Under the pieces are notes generated by a model. The model was not told where the DNA came from. It was given only the letters and a program-made list of their open reading frames with translations, and made no database searches. From positions 1 to 32,327 of the forward strand of contig QCJK01000018.1 of the NCBI GenBank assembly GCA_003216075.1: a DNA stretch of 32,327 nucleotides, read 5' to 3'. Below, piece by piece: positions 8,014-18,006 of this stretch. The DNA is from Prochlorococcus sp. AG-409-B05 (GTDB lineage Bacteria > Cyanobacteriota > Cyanobacteriia > PCC-6307 > Cyanobiaceae). A program made the position numbers and the translations under genes. The first letter of the stretch is position 1; each line of letters starts with the position of its first letter.

Positions 8014-8123
8014 AGCCTCTTTCGTATCAGCCTGCTGATCTTATCAAGACTGAGCCTTAAGTATGGGGATAGTAAGCAGGCATGGTTACAGAGCGTTGTG
8101 CATTAAGGGTGAAATTGGGTGGA

Positions 8124-9134
8124 TTAACCGACCCAACGAAGCAATGTCCCCCTTTCTCCAAGAACAAATCCCTTAGCTTTACCTTCATCAAAGCTGTCAT
8201 CAAATAAAACTCTGATCAAATTAGAAGGTTGGGAATCCCCAACTGGATCAATTTCCCATTTGTTGCCACCATCACTGCTCACCAAAAGTGTGCCATTCCC
8301 ACCTGCTGTCCAAATCTTCCCGATTGGATCCCATGCCATATCTAAATAGTTATAGCCATTAAGAATAGGGATAATCGGCTTTTGCCAGCTCTCTATATCC
8401 TCAGACTGATCATTGAATCGAATCTCAGCTCCTCTAGAAAGCATCCATAAATCTCCATTTGGCTGATAACCAATACTCTGTACTCGCTTACTACTTGCTC
8501 TTTGATGTGGCTCCCAAGCCTCCTGATCAGGCTTCAAAGTCGCAAAAAAATTACCAAGGCTACTAACACTTACATATCCACCATCTGAACCCCTCTTAAG
8601 ATCACGAATACCGCCAGAAGCATCACTAACTCTCCCTTCCCAACTTGAACCAGCATTACTTGTTCTATAAATTGCTCCTGCTGTAGTAGCCAGTTCAGCA
8701 GAATCAATACCCAAAGTGGTAATTAAATAAGGATCTCCAGGCAAATTCGTTCCCAAAGAAAGCCGAGTCCAAGTCTTGCCAGCATTAGAAGTATGCATAA
8801 CCAAACCAGGTTGACCTGCGAGCCAGCCTTCATCACCACTAAAATCGATACTTATTAATCTGAAATTCTCATCTGAAGGAAGGTCTAATCGTCTTTCACT
8901 CCAGTTTTTCCCACCATCATTAGTTTCAAGAATCAAACGATTAGTACCGACTAAAAAGCCATGATTCTCATCAACAAAACTTATATCTAATGGATTTGCC
9001 TGAGTTACTAGCTCAACTTCTATCCATGGGCTTGAACTAGCGATCGGGATCCTAGTGGTAACACAACCACCAAGGCCCAACACAAGCGAAAATAAAAGGA
9101 CTAGATTGACTGAATAAGAAATAATGCGCTTCAT
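8124..9134 (-). CDS. ycf48: Photosystem II assembly factor Ycf48
   Basis: A thylakoid-lumen factor (HCF136 in plants) that assists early assembly of the D1 reaction centre module. It has 336 residues. The start MKRIISY, a hydrophobic stretch and a lipobox LGGC with the lipid-bearing cysteine at residue 24 indicate an exported lipoprotein. The mature part shows the repeating beta-propeller pattern with motifs such as [21 protein letters not shown] and SSDGGNKW, as expected for the seven-bladed Ycf48 fold. It sits between rubA and psbE on the same strand, a conserved cyanobacterial arrangement that links assembly factors to the cytochrome b559 subunits. Identification is firm. Confidence 0.94.
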   Translation of the reverse strand: MKRIISYSVNLVLLFSLVLGLGGCVTTRIPIASSSPWIEVELVTQANPLDISFVDENHGFLVGTNRLILETNDGGKNWSERRLDLPSDENFRLISIDFSGDEGWLAGQPGLVMHTSNAGKTWTRLSLGTNLPGDPYLITTLGIDSAELATTAGAIYRTSNAGSSWEGRVSDASGGIRDLKRGSDGGYVSVSSLGNFFATLKPDQEAWEPHQRASSKRVQSIGYQPNGDLWMLSRGAEIRFNDQSEDIESWQKPIIPILNGYNYLDMAWDPIGKIWTAGGNGTLLVSSDGGNKWEIDPVGDSQPSNLIRVLFDDSFDEGKAKGFVLGERGTLLRWVG

Positions 9135-9148
9135 AACTCTAAGTAGGA

Positions 9149-9547
9149 TTAATTCAAAGAGTAAAGGGATAGAAAACAGGCAAGAGCCAAAGCTAAGCCT
9201 CCAAAAATTAATACATTTTTTTGGGCTGGCGTTAGATTATTGACTCCAAAACCATAGTTAAGATTTTCCTCAAAACCACTGGGTTTGGTTTTTGGACCGA
9301 TATCTCGAAAAGAATCAGTCCTTAGACGACATACAGGACATCGAAATGTCTCTGGGTCTAGCTCCAAAAAAGGCTTCCCAACAGGAATCTGTAGCTTCTT
9401 AACCCCTTCACTTGGGTCATAGATGTAACCACAACTTCTGCACTCAAAGCGATGAGTGCTCAAATCAATTTGAGCCTGATCGGTCTCCTCACCTGATGAG
9501 GAGCCAGAAGGCTTTGAGGTTTGTTCAGAAGGGTTGACGTCTGGCAT
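9149..9547 (-). CDS. rubA: Membrane-anchored rubredoxin RubA
   Basis: A thylakoid-bound rubredoxin needed for photosystem assembly in cyanobacteria, algae and plants. It has 132 residues: a hydrophilic N-terminal extension rich in S, E and Q (about 1-30), a rubredoxin domain with the two iron-binding pairs in [12 protein letters not shown] and FRCPVCR, a linker, and a C-terminal membrane helix ([22 protein letters not shown]). The PET motif just before the second cysteine pair is a small difference from the common LPxxWxCP. It is 14 bases upstream of ycf48, so rubA-ycf48-psbEFLJ probably form one operon. It is divergent from ndhC. Confidence 0.93.
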   Translation of the reverse strand: MPDVNPSEQTSKPSGSSSGEETDQAQIDLSTHRFECRSCGYIYDPSEGVKKLQIPVGKPFLELDPETFRCPVCRLRTDSFRDIGPKTKPSGFEENLNYGFGVNNLTPAQKNVLIFGGLALALACFLSLYSLN

Positions 9548-9656
9548 TTTCCCAAATGTGAGGTGTGATAAAGAACCCTCAACTTCAATACGTTCACTCT
9601 ATCGGTGGAAGCAATTCTCAGTGGATGCGAGACTGATATCAAAACTAGGCCTGATT

Positions 9657-10019
9657 ATGTTCGCCTTGCAGGGTTACGACGCCTTTCTTGGCTTTCTACT
9701 AATAGCAGCGGCAGTACCTGCTCTTGCTTTAGTAACAAACAAACTGTTATCCCCACGCAGTAGCGCAGGAGAAAGACAACTGACTTACGAATCAGGGATG
9801 GAACCCATAGGGGGTGCTTGGATTCAATTCAACATCCGCTATTACATGTTTGCTCTTGTTTTCGTGATTTTTGATGTTGAAACAGTTTTCCTTTATCCAT
9901 GGGCAGTTGCATTTCATCGTCTTGGCTTACTTGCTTTTATTGAAGCTCTCATTTTTATTGCCATCCTGGTAGTAGCTCTAGCCTATGCATGGCGCAAAGG
10001 TGCCCTTGAATGGAGTTGA
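9657..10019 (+). CDS. ndhC: NDH-1 subunit 3, NdhC
   Basis: A membrane subunit of the cyanobacterial NDH-1 complex, which carries electrons from ferredoxin to plastoquinone in respiration and cyclic flow. The product from ATG 9657 has 120 residues, the family length, and begins [14 protein letters not shown] longer open frame runs from 9534, but its first 41 residues are unrelated to NdhC and overlap the rubA start. Three membrane spans are visible, with the conserved loop [20 protein letters not shown] and the segment [14 protein letters not shown] carrying the conserved acidic residues. It is the first gene of ndhC-ndhK-ndhJ. Confidence 0.95.
   Translation: MFALQGYDAFLGFLLIAAAVPALALVTNKLLSPRSSAGERQLTYESGMEPIGGAWIQFNIRYYMFALVFVIFDVETVFLYPWAVAFHRLGLLAFIEALIFIAILVVALAYAWRKGALEWS
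10012..10015 (+). promoter_or_regulatory. Shine-Dalgarno GGAG before ndhK
   Basis: GGAG inside the end of ndhC lies 8 bases before TTG 10024. It supports that start over the ATG at 9985, which would overlap ndhC by 35 bases and has no such signal. Confidence 0.5.
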
Positions 10020-10023
10020 TCTC

Positions 10024-10770
10024 TTGACTAAACCACCCTCAATCCAAACTGTTCGTGATCTAAAAGCAGCAAGCTGCAATCCCGTAACTCCCCCAACTGT
10101 TACTAATGACCTTAGTGAGAATATAATTCTCACTAGCATTGATGATTTACACAACTGGGCAAGACTAAACAGTCTTTGGCCTCTGCTATATGGCACTGCT
10201 TGTTGTTTTATCGAATTCGCCGCATTAATTGGTTCCAGATTTGACTTTGACCGATTCGGATTAGTTCCTCGTAGCTCGCCTAGACAGGCTGACTTAATAA
10301 TTGTTGCGGGCACAGTAACAATGAAAATGGCACCTGCCTTAATAAGACTCTACGAACAAATGCCTGAACCAAAATATGTAATCGCTATGGGGGCTTGCAC
10401 AATCACAGGAGGCATGTTTAGTGCAGATTCAACCACTGCAGTAAGAGGAGTAGATAAACTTATCCCAGTTGATCTCTATCTCCCTGGATGCCCTCCAAGA
10501 CCTGAGGCGATTTTTGATGCAGTTATCAAATTGCGCAAAAAAGTTGGTAATGAGTCAATAATGGAAAGAAAAAAACTCACTCAAACTCATCGTTATTTTA
10601 CTATCGCTCATGAAATGAAACCAGTAGAATCTGTTGTCACTGGTTCATATTTAAACGCGCAAACCCAAAAGGCAGCACTTCAACCAAGTTCAGAAGAACC
10701 TCTTTCAACTGAAGTCAATTTAAAAGAGCCTACCACTAGTGAAACCATTATCTCTTCGAAGTCAAACTAA
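10024..10770 (+). CDS. ndhK: NDH-1 subunit NdhK (N2 iron-sulfur subunit)
   Basis: The PSST-type subunit carrying the last 4Fe-4S cluster of NDH-1, at the quinone site. From TTG 10024 it has 248 residues. Cluster cysteines are visible in [10 protein letters not shown], in GACTITGG and in PGCPPRPEA. Other hallmarks are [29 protein letters not shown] and the conserved YVIAMGACT. The C-terminal 50 residues form a polar, low-complexity tail ([16 protein letters not shown]), variable among marine picocyanobacteria. The start is four bases after the ndhC stop; ATG 9985 is the alternative and would add 13 residues. ndhJ follows after two bases. Confidence 0.94.
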   Translation: MTKPPSIQTVRDLKAASCNPVTPPTVTNDLSENIILTSIDDLHNWARLNSLWPLLYGTACCFIEFAALIGSRFDFDRFGLVPRSSPRQADLIIVAGTVTMKMAPALIRLYEQMPEPKYVIAMGACTITGGMFSADSTTAVRGVDKLIPVDLYLPGCPPRPEAIFDAVIKLRKKVGNESIMERKKLTQTHRYFTIAHEMKPVESVVTGSYLNAQTQKAALQPSSEEPLSTEVNLKEPTTSETIISSKSN

Positions 10771-10772
10771 CC

Positions 10773-11342
10773 ATGAGCGAGGAATCATCCAATCAAGACC
10801 AGACTGCAACACAAAGCACAATCGAATCAGGATCTGAACCTGGTCCAATTAGTAAGTTACTGAAGGGGCATGGATTAACACATCGCCAACTGCCAGCTGA
10901 TCACATTGGGATTGAGTTAATTGGTCTTGAACCCACGCATCTCTACGAAGTTGCACTAGCTCTCAAGGAAGAAGGTTTTGACTATTTACAATGTCAAGGC
11001 GGTTATGACGAAGGGCCAGGAGAAGATTTGGTGTGTTTTTATCACTTCATTGCAATGAGTGAAATAGCAATGAATAATGCAGATCAAAAAAACACATCTA
11101 AGCCTCGTGAAGTAAGAATAAAAGTCTTCTTAGCACGAGATGGAGATCTCACTGTACCAAGCCTATATAAACTCTACAAAGGATCGGATTGGCAAGAAAG
11201 AGAAACATTTGACATGTTTGGAATTAAATTTAAAGGGCATCCTCATCCTAAGCGATTATTAATGCCAGAAGACTGGAAAGGATGGCCTTTACGCAAAGAC
11301 TATATTCAACCAGACTTTTACGAAATGCAAGATGCTTATTGA
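10773..11342 (+). CDS. ndhJ: NDH-1 subunit J, NdhJ
   Basis: The hydrophilic 30-kDa-type subunit (NuoC homologue) of the NDH-1 peripheral arm. It has 189 residues. The first 30 are a polar leader ([12 protein letters not shown]), then the domain begins at [12 protein letters not shown]. Typical motifs are [21 protein letters not shown], the RIKVFL strand, [23 protein letters not shown] and the C-terminal [22 protein letters not shown]. It is translated two bases after ndhK. Its stop at 11340-11342 is only one base from the stop of the convergent gene, so there is no room for a separate terminator. Confidence 0.95.
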   Translation: MSEESSNQDQTATQSTIESGSEPGPISKLLKGHGLTHRQLPADHIGIELIGLEPTHLYEVALALKEEGFDYLQCQGGYDEGPGEDLVCFYHFIAMSEIAMNNADQKNTSKPREVRIKVFLARDGDLTVPSLYKLYKGSDWQERETFDMFGIKFKGHPHPKRLLMPEDWKGWPLRKDYIQPDFYEMQDAY

Positions 11343-11343
11343 A

Positions 11344-12693
11344 TTAAATATCCTTTTTGAATTTCCTATAAAATCGCATTATTGCTAACGAAAGACTTCT
11401 TGGATCATGACGTAAGGTTGCTGTAGGTCTACGTCCTTGCAGTGGGGCCTGCATAACATTATATCCCTGTAGTTTTAAGGCTCTACGATCGCAAATAACT
11501 GGCTCTGCGCCTCGAGCACGATAATAATCAACCAAAGGAGACGGCCCCATATCATCTTGAGCAAGTACTGAACTGAAAATTCTTTGACTGATTCCTAGAC
11601 TTGCTAATTGAGCTTCTATAGCTCTTAAATGTCCTTCCACATCAAGGCCATCTGTTTCACCTGGCTGAGTCATGAGGTTACATATATATAGTTTCGGGGC
11701 ATTACTTCTTTGAATAGCCTCTACAAGTTCAGGTACCAGCAGATTTGGTAAAAGTGATGTGTAAAGACTCCCAGGTCCCAAGACAATCAAATCCGCATTT
11801 CCTATTGCCTCTAAAGCTCGCGGTAATGCCGGAGGCTCCTCAGGGAGACATCCCATTCTAACTATTGGACTAGGTGCCTTACCAATTGCAGATTCACCTT
11901 CAATCCTGTCTCCATTCTCTAATTCAGCCCATAAACGAACATCTACATTTGTGGCTGGAACAACCTGTCCTTGAACTGCAAGAACTCGACTGGAAGCAGT
12001 AATAGCAGTTTCTAGATTGCCAGTGATAGCAGTAAGAGCTGATAAAAAAAGATTGCCAAAGCTATGTCCTTCTAAGCCACTACCTGCTGAAAAACGATAT
12101 TGAAATAAACGCGTCAACAAAGGTTCTTCGGTAGAGAGAGCTGCAAGACAATTGCGAATATCGCCAGGGGGCTGAACCCCTAATTCCCGCCGCAAAATTC
12201 CGCTACTACCTCCATCATCTGCCACCGTAACTATTGCAGTGATCCGACTGCTATGACGCTTCAATCCACTCAAAAGAGTTGCAAGGCCTGTTCCTCCGCC
12301 AATAGCAACGATATTTGGGCCTCGATTTAATTTACTTTTTGCCCGTAATGCATCCACTAAAACAGTGTCCTTGTCTGGAGCCAAGGCTTGCTGAATAGAA
12401 CCAAAACTACGGCTTTGCCCCCACAACAAAAGCCCAGCCCCAACAATAAAAACCAAAGGCCCTGTAATGCTTCGAGGTAAGACAGTAGTAATTGCTCCAA
12501 GCAACCAACTGAGAATCTCCAATGACCAATAAATTGGCTTTAAATCAGCCCAAATAGCAGCCCCAACAAGAGCCATTAACAATCCCATCCCTGACGTAAG
12601 CATCCATCGCTTTACAACTAGACCTGGCAGCAACCACCTGACTGCTCGAAGTGAACGAGTAATCAGGTCCCGTCGCTGGGGAACTTCTTTCAT
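11344..12693 (-). CDS. YvcK/CofD-like protein with N-terminal membrane segment
   Basis: A member of the CofD/YvcK (UPF0052) family, known in other bacteria for a role in gluconeogenic growth and cell-envelope control; the substrate is not known. From ATG 12693 it has 449 residues. After a basic N-terminus come two hydrophobic spans (about residues 27-90). The cytoplasmic domain carries AIGGGTGLATLLSGLK, TVADDGGSSGILRRELG, PPGDIRNCLAALS, GHSFGNLFLSAL and VLGPGSLYTSLLPNLLV, all typical of YvcK. An upstream frame to 12840 exists, but it lacks family features and overlaps the start region of the divergent ABC gene. Its 3' end abuts ndhJ. The name gluconeogenesis factor is by family only. Confidence 0.87.
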   Translation of the reverse strand: MKEVPQRRDLITRSLRAVRWLLPGLVVKRWMLTSGMGLLMALVGAAIWADLKPIYWSLEILSWLLGAITTVLPRSITGPLVFIVGAGLLLWGQSRSFGSIQQALAPDKDTVLVDALRAKSKLNRGPNIVAIGGGTGLATLLSGLKRHSSRITAIVTVADDGGSSGILRRELGVQPPGDIRNCLAALSTEEPLLTRLFQYRFSAGSGLEGHSFGNLFLSALTAITGNLETAITASSRVLAVQGQVVPATNVDVRLWAELENGDRIEGESAIGKAPSPIVRMGCLPEEPPALPRALEAIGNADLIVLGPGSLYTSLLPNLLVPELVEAIQRSNAPKLYICNLMTQPGETDGLDVEGHLRAIEAQLASLGISQRIFSSVLAQDDMGPSPLVDYYRARGAEPVICDRRALKLQGYNVMQAPLQGRRPTATLRHDPRSLSLAIMRFYRKFKKDI

Positions 12694-12863
12694 TCTTTTG
12701 TAACGCCTGCCAGCTCTGTGCTGATTTGGGCGTTGCGGAGGAGTGGGCAACTTCGAAGAAGGCAAATGAACGAGCGCAACTCGCCCGTAGATATTTTCAG
12801 GAACTCTAAAGAACCTTTCTTTATTGCACACCCTAGGCAAGATGAGACAACACTATCCCACTC

Positions 12864-12869
12864 AAGGAG
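12864..12869 (+). promoter_or_regulatory. Shine-Dalgarno AAGGAG before the ABC ATPase gene
   Basis: A full AAGGAG lies five bases before GTG 12875, the best ribosome site in the window. It places the start there rather than at TTG 12824 or ATG 12842. Confidence 0.65.
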
Positions 12870-12874
12870 TAATC

Positions 12875-13660
12875 GTGCCTCAAACCACTCCCGTGGTCGA
12901 GATGCAAAATCTAACAATGCAATGGGGCAATAACCCAGTGCTAAATAAACTCAACTTAGTAATGAATCCTGGAGAACAACTAGCTATAGTTGGCCCATCA
13001 GGATCAGGCAAGTCAACTATTTTAAGAGTTCTGGCTGGCCTATTAGTGCCAACCAAAGGCAAACTCCGTCTATTTGGAGAAGAACAAACCTATCTCAGAC
13101 TTGATCAAAGGGACCCCCCAGATGTCCGTCTAGTTTTCCAAAACCCAGCTCTTCTTGCTTCTCTAACAGTTGAAGAAAACGTAGGATTCCTTTTAAAACG
13201 TAGTGGCCGCCTTAATGATAAAGATATTCATACAAAGGTCATGAAATGTCTTGAAGCTGTGGGCCTTTATGACGTGGCCAGCAAATTCCCAGGACAATTA
13301 AGTGGCGGCATGCAAAAAAGAGTTAGCTTTGCAAGAGCATTAATTGATGATCCTTCAAATGAAAATGGATCAATGCCATTACTACTATATGACGAACCTA
13401 CAGCTGGCCTTGACCCCGTAGCATGCACAAGAATAGAAGACTTAATTGTCAAAACAACAAAAGTTGCCAAAGGATGTTCCATAGTTGTCAGTCATGTTAA
13501 AAGCACAATCGAGCGGTCTGCACACAGGGTATTAATGCTTTATGGAAGTAAATTTCATTGGGATGGATCAATTGAAGATTTCAAACAAAGTGATAATCCT
13601 TATGTGAAACAGTTTCGAACAGGTAGCCTTAGAGGGCCAATGCAACCAGCTGATAATTAA
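12875..13660 (+). CDS. ABC transporter ATP-binding protein, MlaF/TGD3-like
   Basis: The ATPase of an MCE-type lipid transporter, probably moving phospholipids or glycolipids between membranes. It has 261 residues. Walker A is GPSGSGKST (40-48), the Q-loop region is VRLVFQNPALLASLTVEENV, the signature is LSGGMQKRVSFARAL, Walker B is PLLLYDEPTAGLDP, and the switch histidine lies in VVSHV. The signature with GGMQKR is common in MlaF/TGD3 ATPases. The next gene encodes an MCE-domain protein five bases downstream, which supports this role. The permease subunit is not in the window. The start has a strong ribosome site. Which lipid it carries cannot be read from sequence. Confidence 0.9.
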   Translation: MPQTTPVVEMQNLTMQWGNNPVLNKLNLVMNPGEQLAIVGPSGSGKSTILRVLAGLLVPTKGKLRLFGEEQTYLRLDQRDPPDVRLVFQNPALLASLTVEENVGFLLKRSGRLNDKDIHTKVMKCLEAVGLYDVASKFPGQLSGGMQKRVSFARALIDDPSNENGSMPLLLYDEPTAGLDPVACTRIEDLIVKTTKVAKGCSIVVSHVKSTIERSAHRVLMLYGSKFHWDGSIEDFKQSDNPYVKQFRTGSLRGPMQPADN

Positions 13661-13665
13661 TTTTT

Positions 13666-14541
13666 ATGCGTCGAAGCATTCGTGATGCAATTGTTGGGTT
13701 GTCGCTTATAGGTGCGATAGCTGGTTTTGGCGGAACACTTCTTTGGCTTCGTGGAGTAAGACTCACTGCTAAAACCTGGAGAGTAACGGCAAGCTTCGAA
13801 AATGCCAGCGGACTTACTAAGCGCTCTCCAATCAAATACCGAGGTATTCTTATAGGCTCAATCAAAGATATCAAAATCACCCCTAGGGACGTAAAAGCCA
13901 CTCTAGAAATTGATAAAAGTGATTTAATTTTGCCTTTGCCAGTATTTGCAAAAGTTGTAACCAGTTCAGTTCTCGGTGGAGATGTTCAAGTCTCATTGAT
14001 CAGTAGTAATAAAGATATCCCACTAAAACCTCCAATGCCTATGTCGAATCAATGCATTGGGAATGGCATCCTTTGCGAAGGTGATGAAATAAAAGGAGAA
14101 TCTTTAATGAATATTTCAACCTTAACAGAAGAGTTTGAAAAAATATTGCAAAAAGCTGAAAGTCAAAATGTAATCTCCACGCTAGTAGACTCAACCAAAC
14201 AGTTTGACAAAACTCAAAAGAATTTAGATGAATTGATTGTTCAAGCAAAATCAGAAATTGATAGGGCCATGCCTATTATTAATAATCTAATAATTGCCAG
14301 TAATCACATACAGAACATATTAGCTTCTATAGATAATCCAGAGACCCTCAATGATCTTAAACAGACTGCAAAGTCAACCAGATCCCTAACCAAGAAAATT
14401 GATAATATAGGCAGTGATATGTCTAAAATAATGGAAGACGAACAATTAATGAATGCCTTAAGGAATGTAACTATTGGTTTAGGAGAATTTTTTAATGAAA
14501 TATATCCCTCGAAGACAAAAACCTATGATATTAATCAATAA
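13666..14541 (+). CDS. MCE-domain lipid transport protein, MlaD/TGD2-like
   Basis: The substrate-binding component of an MCE lipid transporter. It has 291 residues. An N-terminal helix (AIVGLSLIGAIAGFGGTLLWL) anchors it, followed by the MCE domain from about residue 38: ASFENASGLTKRSPIKYRGI, the typical VxYRGIxIGxVxxI pattern, and SSVLGGDVQVSLI. The last 150 residues are polar, K- and N-rich and probably helical (QKNLDELIVQAKSEIDRAMP), as in cyanobacterial and plastid MlaD/TGD2. It starts five bases after the ATPase gene, so both are one operon. Its end is 23 bases from the convergent chlD. Confidence 0.88.
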   Translation: MRRSIRDAIVGLSLIGAIAGFGGTLLWLRGVRLTAKTWRVTASFENASGLTKRSPIKYRGILIGSIKDIKITPRDVKATLEIDKSDLILPLPVFAKVVTSSVLGGDVQVSLISSNKDIPLKPPMPMSNQCIGNGILCEGDEIKGESLMNISTLTEEFEKILQKAESQNVISTLVDSTKQFDKTQKNLDELIVQAKSEIDRAMPIINNLIIASNHIQNILASIDNPETLNDLKQTAKSTRSLTKKIDNIGSDMSKIMEDEQLMNALRNVTIGLGEFFNEIYPSKTKTYDINQ

Positions 14542-14564
14542 GTTATTTTTTAACCCATAAACTA

Positions 14565-16700
14565 TCAAGTTACAGCATTGATAGCATCCATAGCAATTGA
14601 AGCAATTGCTTGATCGCTTGCCTTAGGTAATTGGACGTATTTCCCCCCAGCGGCCTCAGCAAGATCTTTACCCATACCACTACCAATGAACTTACGTTCT
14701 GTATCGATTACTAATAACTTGATTCCAATACTTCGATATCTACTTGCCACATCAAGTACTTCCTCCTTCAAATCAACTGCATCTTCTCCTTCCAATTCGG
14801 GCTGACCTAAAGATTTACTTAATGGGACGTTCCCTCGACCATCTGTGATGGCAACCACAACAACCTGACCTAAATCTCCAGTGGCAAGTGCATTAGCACC
14901 AACTCGAGCAGCCTGGGTCAACCCATGTGCAAGAGGAGATCCTCCTCCGCAAGGCATTGTCTCCAGTCGTCGCCGAGCAGCAGTAATAGATCTTGTAGGA
15001 GGCAATAGAACCTCTGCTACATCTCCACGAAATGGGATCAAAGAAACCTGATCTCTATTTTCATAAGCCTCTGTCAATAAGCGGATAACAGCCCCTTTAG
15101 CACTCTGCATACGATTTAGAGCCATTGATCCACTTGCATCTACAAGAAATATCACCAAAGCCCCAGCCTTTCTTTGAAGCAATTTGGCTCTAATATCTCC
15201 TTCCTCAACAATTACTTTCCGTCCTGGATTCCTAGCTCGTCTAGCTTTTTGGTAAGGAGCTGAAGCTCTGAGTGTCGCATCAACAGCTATTCGCTGCACT
15301 GGACCTCTAGGGATAATTGGCTTTACATAACGACCTCGACTATCGCTTAAAACAGCAGATCGACTTCCACTATTTCCACTTTTCGATTTTGAGGCTGAAA
15401 ACAGCAAAAGCTCTGGATCAATAGCACAAGCTTCAGGGTCAAGCATAAATTCTTCGGGGACAGGTGGAACTGATTGCTCATCTTGATTCTCTTCTTCTTG
15501 ATCTTCTTGTTCTTCTTCATCCAAAGAGTCTTCAGGAGATTGATCGGGAGGAGATTGCTGCTCTTCAGGAGGAGGTGGTTCCATTTGCTCTTCTTGAGGA
15601 GGCATTTGCAATGCTCGCGGAGCAATTACAAGCCTTACAGCTATTTGCAAGTCATCAGCATCCACCTCATCCCTACTACATAAGGCTGCATGAGCACGAG
15701 CAACTCTTACTGCATAAAGTTCTGATCGATGTCCTTCCACTCCACCTCTAATAGCCTCAGTTACTAAATATTTAGTCTGATCTGGACTAATTCTTACATC
15801 TGGCAACCACTGCCTTGCTAAGAGCAATTGAGTAGCAAGGGCCTGTGTATTTTCTGACCACTGTTTTGCAAAGCTTGAACTACATTCACCATGTGCAATT
15901 GCTGCCTGAGTAATTTCTACTCTTTGCTCATTACTTATTAACTGATTAGCTGACAAAACTATTGCGAAACGATCGAGTAGATGATCTCTTACTGAACCCT
16001 CTTCAGGGTTATATGTAGCTATTAATAATGGGCGACAAGGATGGCTCAGACTTAATCCTTCTCGTTCAATTCTATTGTCACCTGCCCCTACAGCAGCCAA
16101 TATCAAATTAACTATTCCATCATCAAGCAGATTCAATTCATCTACATAGAGAACACCACGATGTGCCTCAGCAAGCAACCCAGCTTGAAAAACAGGAGAC
16201 CCACTAGATAAAGAAGCAGGAACATCAACAGCACCTACAAGCCTATCTTCAGTAATACCTAGAGGTACTTGAATAAAAGGTGCAGGGATCACTTTTGAAG
16301 GGACTGATTCTGATGATTCAGCACCGTCATTAGATCTGATTTTCTTTGCAATAAGTTCTTTGGTTGCCTGATCCCACTCTTGAGGGACCTGAGGGTCCAA
16401 ATTTCGTCCGACTGGACGAGGATCTTTTAAATCATTATCAAGTTGCTCTAAATCAATTACTTCTATAGGTGGCAAAAGAGCATGCAAGCCTCTTGCTAAA
16501 ATGGATTTACCAGTGCCCCGTCCTCCAGCAATAATTACTCCTCCCAAGCCTGGGTCGACTGCTGCCAACATAAGTGACAACTTCAGAGTGCCATGACCAG
16601 TTATGGCAGCCAAAGGGAAAGCGCGATTAGCCATTTCCTGAGCTGCACGATCTCTAGGAATTGAAATATGGCCAGTGGTGGCAGATCCACTTACAACCAT
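14565..16700 (-). CDS. chlD: Magnesium chelatase subunit ChlD
   Basis: One of three subunits that insert magnesium into protoporphyrin IX, the first committed step of chlorophyll synthesis. From ATG 16700 it has 711 residues; a GTG at 16721 would add seven. The N-terminal AAA+ domain shows [14 protein letters not shown], the region [19 protein letters not shown] and [12 protein letters not shown] central linker is proline- and acid-rich ([16 protein letters not shown]). The C-terminal integrin-like von Willebrand A domain has the metal site in [14 protein letters not shown], plus [14 protein letters not shown]. The order AAA+, acidic linker, VWA is diagnostic of ChlD rather than ChlI. It is divergent from folK. 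Confidence 0.95.
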   Translation of the reverse strand: MVVSGSATTGHISIPRDRAAQEMANRAFPLAAITGHGTLKLSLMLAAVDPGLGGVIIAGGRGTGKSILARGLHALLPPIEVIDLEQLDNDLKDPRPVGRNLDPQVPQEWDQATKELIAKKIRSNDGAESSESVPSKVIPAPFIQVPLGITEDRLVGAVDVPASLSSGSPVFQAGLLAEAHRGVLYVDELNLLDDGIVNLILAAVGAGDNRIEREGLSLSHPCRPLLIATYNPEEGSVRDHLLDRFAIVLSANQLISNEQRVEITQAAIAHGECSSSFAKQWSENTQALATQLLLARQWLPDVRISPDQTKYLVTEAIRGGVEGHRSELYAVRVARAHAALCSRDEVDADDLQIAVRLVIAPRALQMPPQEEQMEPPPPEEQQSPPDQSPEDSLDEEEQEDQEEENQDEQSVPPVPEEFMLDPEACAIDPELLLFSASKSKSGNSGSRSAVLSDSRGRYVKPIIPRGPVQRIAVDATLRASAPYQKARRARNPGRKVIVEEGDIRAKLLQRKAGALVIFLVDASGSMALNRMQSAKGAVIRLLTEAYENRDQVSLIPFRGDVAEVLLPPTRSITAARRRLETMPCGGGSPLAHGLTQAARVGANALATGDLGQVVVVAITDGRGNVPLSKSLGQPELEGEDAVDLKEEVLDVASRYRSIGIKLLVIDTERKFIGSGMGKDLAEAAGGKYVQLPKASDQAIASIAMDAINAVT

Positions 16701-16747
16701 GAGGTTCTCGGTTCTAATCACTTTGTTCCAGTCTCGCTGATCAACCC

Positions 16748-17329
16748 ATGATCCCTACAAAATCTTCCCAAACACATACTCTTGTAATTGGTTTAGGATC
16801 AAATCTGCCTAGCCCAAAAGGAACACCGATCTCAACTCTAGTAGCAGTAAGGCCTTTGCTAGAAAAAACTATTTGCCAATGGCTGACTGATTCACTCAAG
16901 GGTCCAACAACAATTGAACCCAATTTCGAGGGAATACGTTGGAGATGGTCGCCATTATTTGAAACAGATCCAATAGGTGGACCCAAAGGGCAGCCACAAT
17001 ATATAAATGCAGTAGTTATAGTTGATGGGCCCAAGCTGGAATTGTTAAAACCCACAAAACAAGCAGCCATAAAATTATTAGAAAAATTTTTAGATCTTGA
17101 AAAACAATTTGGAAGGGATAGAACTTCTTGTGCAATATCTTGGGGGCCACGGTCACTAGACATAGATATGCTGGCATGGGGAGCATTACATCTCAAAGAA
17201 GAAAATCTCACACTCCCTCATCCACGTCTCATAGAAAGAAGTTTTGTACTTATCCCTCTTGCGGCTGCATTAGATACTTATGACAAACAACCACGACGCA
17301 TTGCCCCACAAGAAAATTGGCAAGAATAA
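16748..17329 (+). CDS. folK: 2-amino-4-hydroxy-6-hydroxymethyldihydropteridine pyrophosphokinase
   Basis: HPPK, a step of folate synthesis that transfers pyrophosphate to hydroxymethyl-dihydropterin. It has 193 residues, longer than the 160 of the E. coli enzyme. Motifs visible are [66 protein letters not shown] with the magnesium-binding aspartates, and [18 protein letters not shown]. The extra length comes from inserts after the first strand ([20 protein letters not shown]) and a short tail. It is divergent from chlD across about 50 bases. Confidence 0.93.
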   Translation: MIPTKSSQTHTLVIGLGSNLPSPKGTPISTLVAVRPLLEKTICQWLTDSLKGPTTIEPNFEGIRWRWSPLFETDPIGGPKGQPQYINAVVIVDGPKLELLKPTKQAAIKLLEKFLDLEKQFGRDRTSCAISWGPRSLDIDMLAWGALHLKEENLTLPHPRLIERSFVLIPLAAALDTYDKQPRRIAPQENWQE

Positions 17330-17400
17330 AACAATCACAGCAATTTAAAAGCGTTATATCCAACAATTCGCCATGCTGTAGTCAGATTACTTAGCCCTAA

Positions 17401-17961
17401 ATGACTCCACTGCCTCCTCCTGAACCATCAGATTTTTTAAGTGAAGAAGCTTCTCTAGTGGCACGCAAAATCCGGTTTGAAATAAATCGAATTAAATTAC
17501 CTATTGGATTAGAAGGTAGTTATGGATTAATTCGTCACCCTGGTGCTTCCCTCGCCGTACCAATAACTGATGATGGCAAAGTAGTACTTCTACGCCAATA
17601 TCGATTCGCAGTAGCACAAAGAATTTTGGAGTTTCCTGCAGGCACCCTAGAAGATGGCGAAGAACCACTAACTTCAATGAAAAGAGAGCTTGCAGAAGAG
17701 GCAGGATATAAAGCATCTCGCTGGGACTACTTAGGCGCAATGCTCCCATGCCCAGGTTATTCAGACGAGAAAATTCATCTATTCCTAGCCCGTGATCTAA
17801 CTACAATTAATAATCGCCCTCCAGGCGATGAAGATGAAGATATAGAAGTACTACATATGTCCAAAAAAGAACTAGATAATTGCTTGTCAAGCGGGAATGA
17901 ACTTCTAGACGGCAAGACCGTAACTGCATGGTATAGGGCATGTCAATTATTAAATATTTAA
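17401..17961 (+). CDS. Nudix hydrolase, ADP-ribose pyrophosphatase-like
   Basis: A hydrolase of nucleoside diphosphates linked to another moiety. It has 186 residues. The Nudix box is complete from GTLEDGEEPLTSMKRELAEEAGY (GX5EX7REUXEEXGU) with the metal-binding glutamates. The N-terminal strands (ALAVPITDDGKVVLLRQYRFAV followed by LEFPAGTL) and the proline-containing PCPGYSDEKIHLFLA after the box match the ADP-ribose pyrophosphatase (NudF) subfamily, where a proline about 15 residues after the box is typical. The substrate is therefore probably ADP-ribose or a similar sugar nucleotide, by inference. It is 71 bases after folK on the same strand. Confidence 0.86.
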   Translation: MTPLPPPEPSDFLSEEASLVARKIRFEINRIKLPIGLEGSYGLIRHPGASLAVPITDDGKVVLLRQYRFAVAQRILEFPAGTLEDGEEPLTSMKRELAEEAGYKASRWDYLGAMLPCPGYSDEKIHLFLARDLTTINNRPPGDEDEDIEVLHMSKKELDNCLSSGNELLDGKTVTAWYRACQLLNI

Positions 17962-18006
17962 TACGACATTAAATGCAGCTTAGCATTATTGATTTACATA
18001 TAAGGC

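Noticed and set aside
9534-9656. N-terminal extension of ndhC
   Set aside because: The extra 41 residues have no NdhC features and overlap the divergent rubA start; the start at 9657 gives the family length of 120.
15464-15751. Plus-strand open frame opposite the chlD acidic linker
   Set aside because: It is the antisense of a repetitive glutamate/glutamine/proline-rich region, which makes long stop-free frames. No ribosome site or protein family is visible.
17962-18006. Weak hairpin AATGC-AGCTTA-GCATT between the Nudix and DegT genes
   Set aside because: Only five pairs and no U run after it; too weak to call a terminator.
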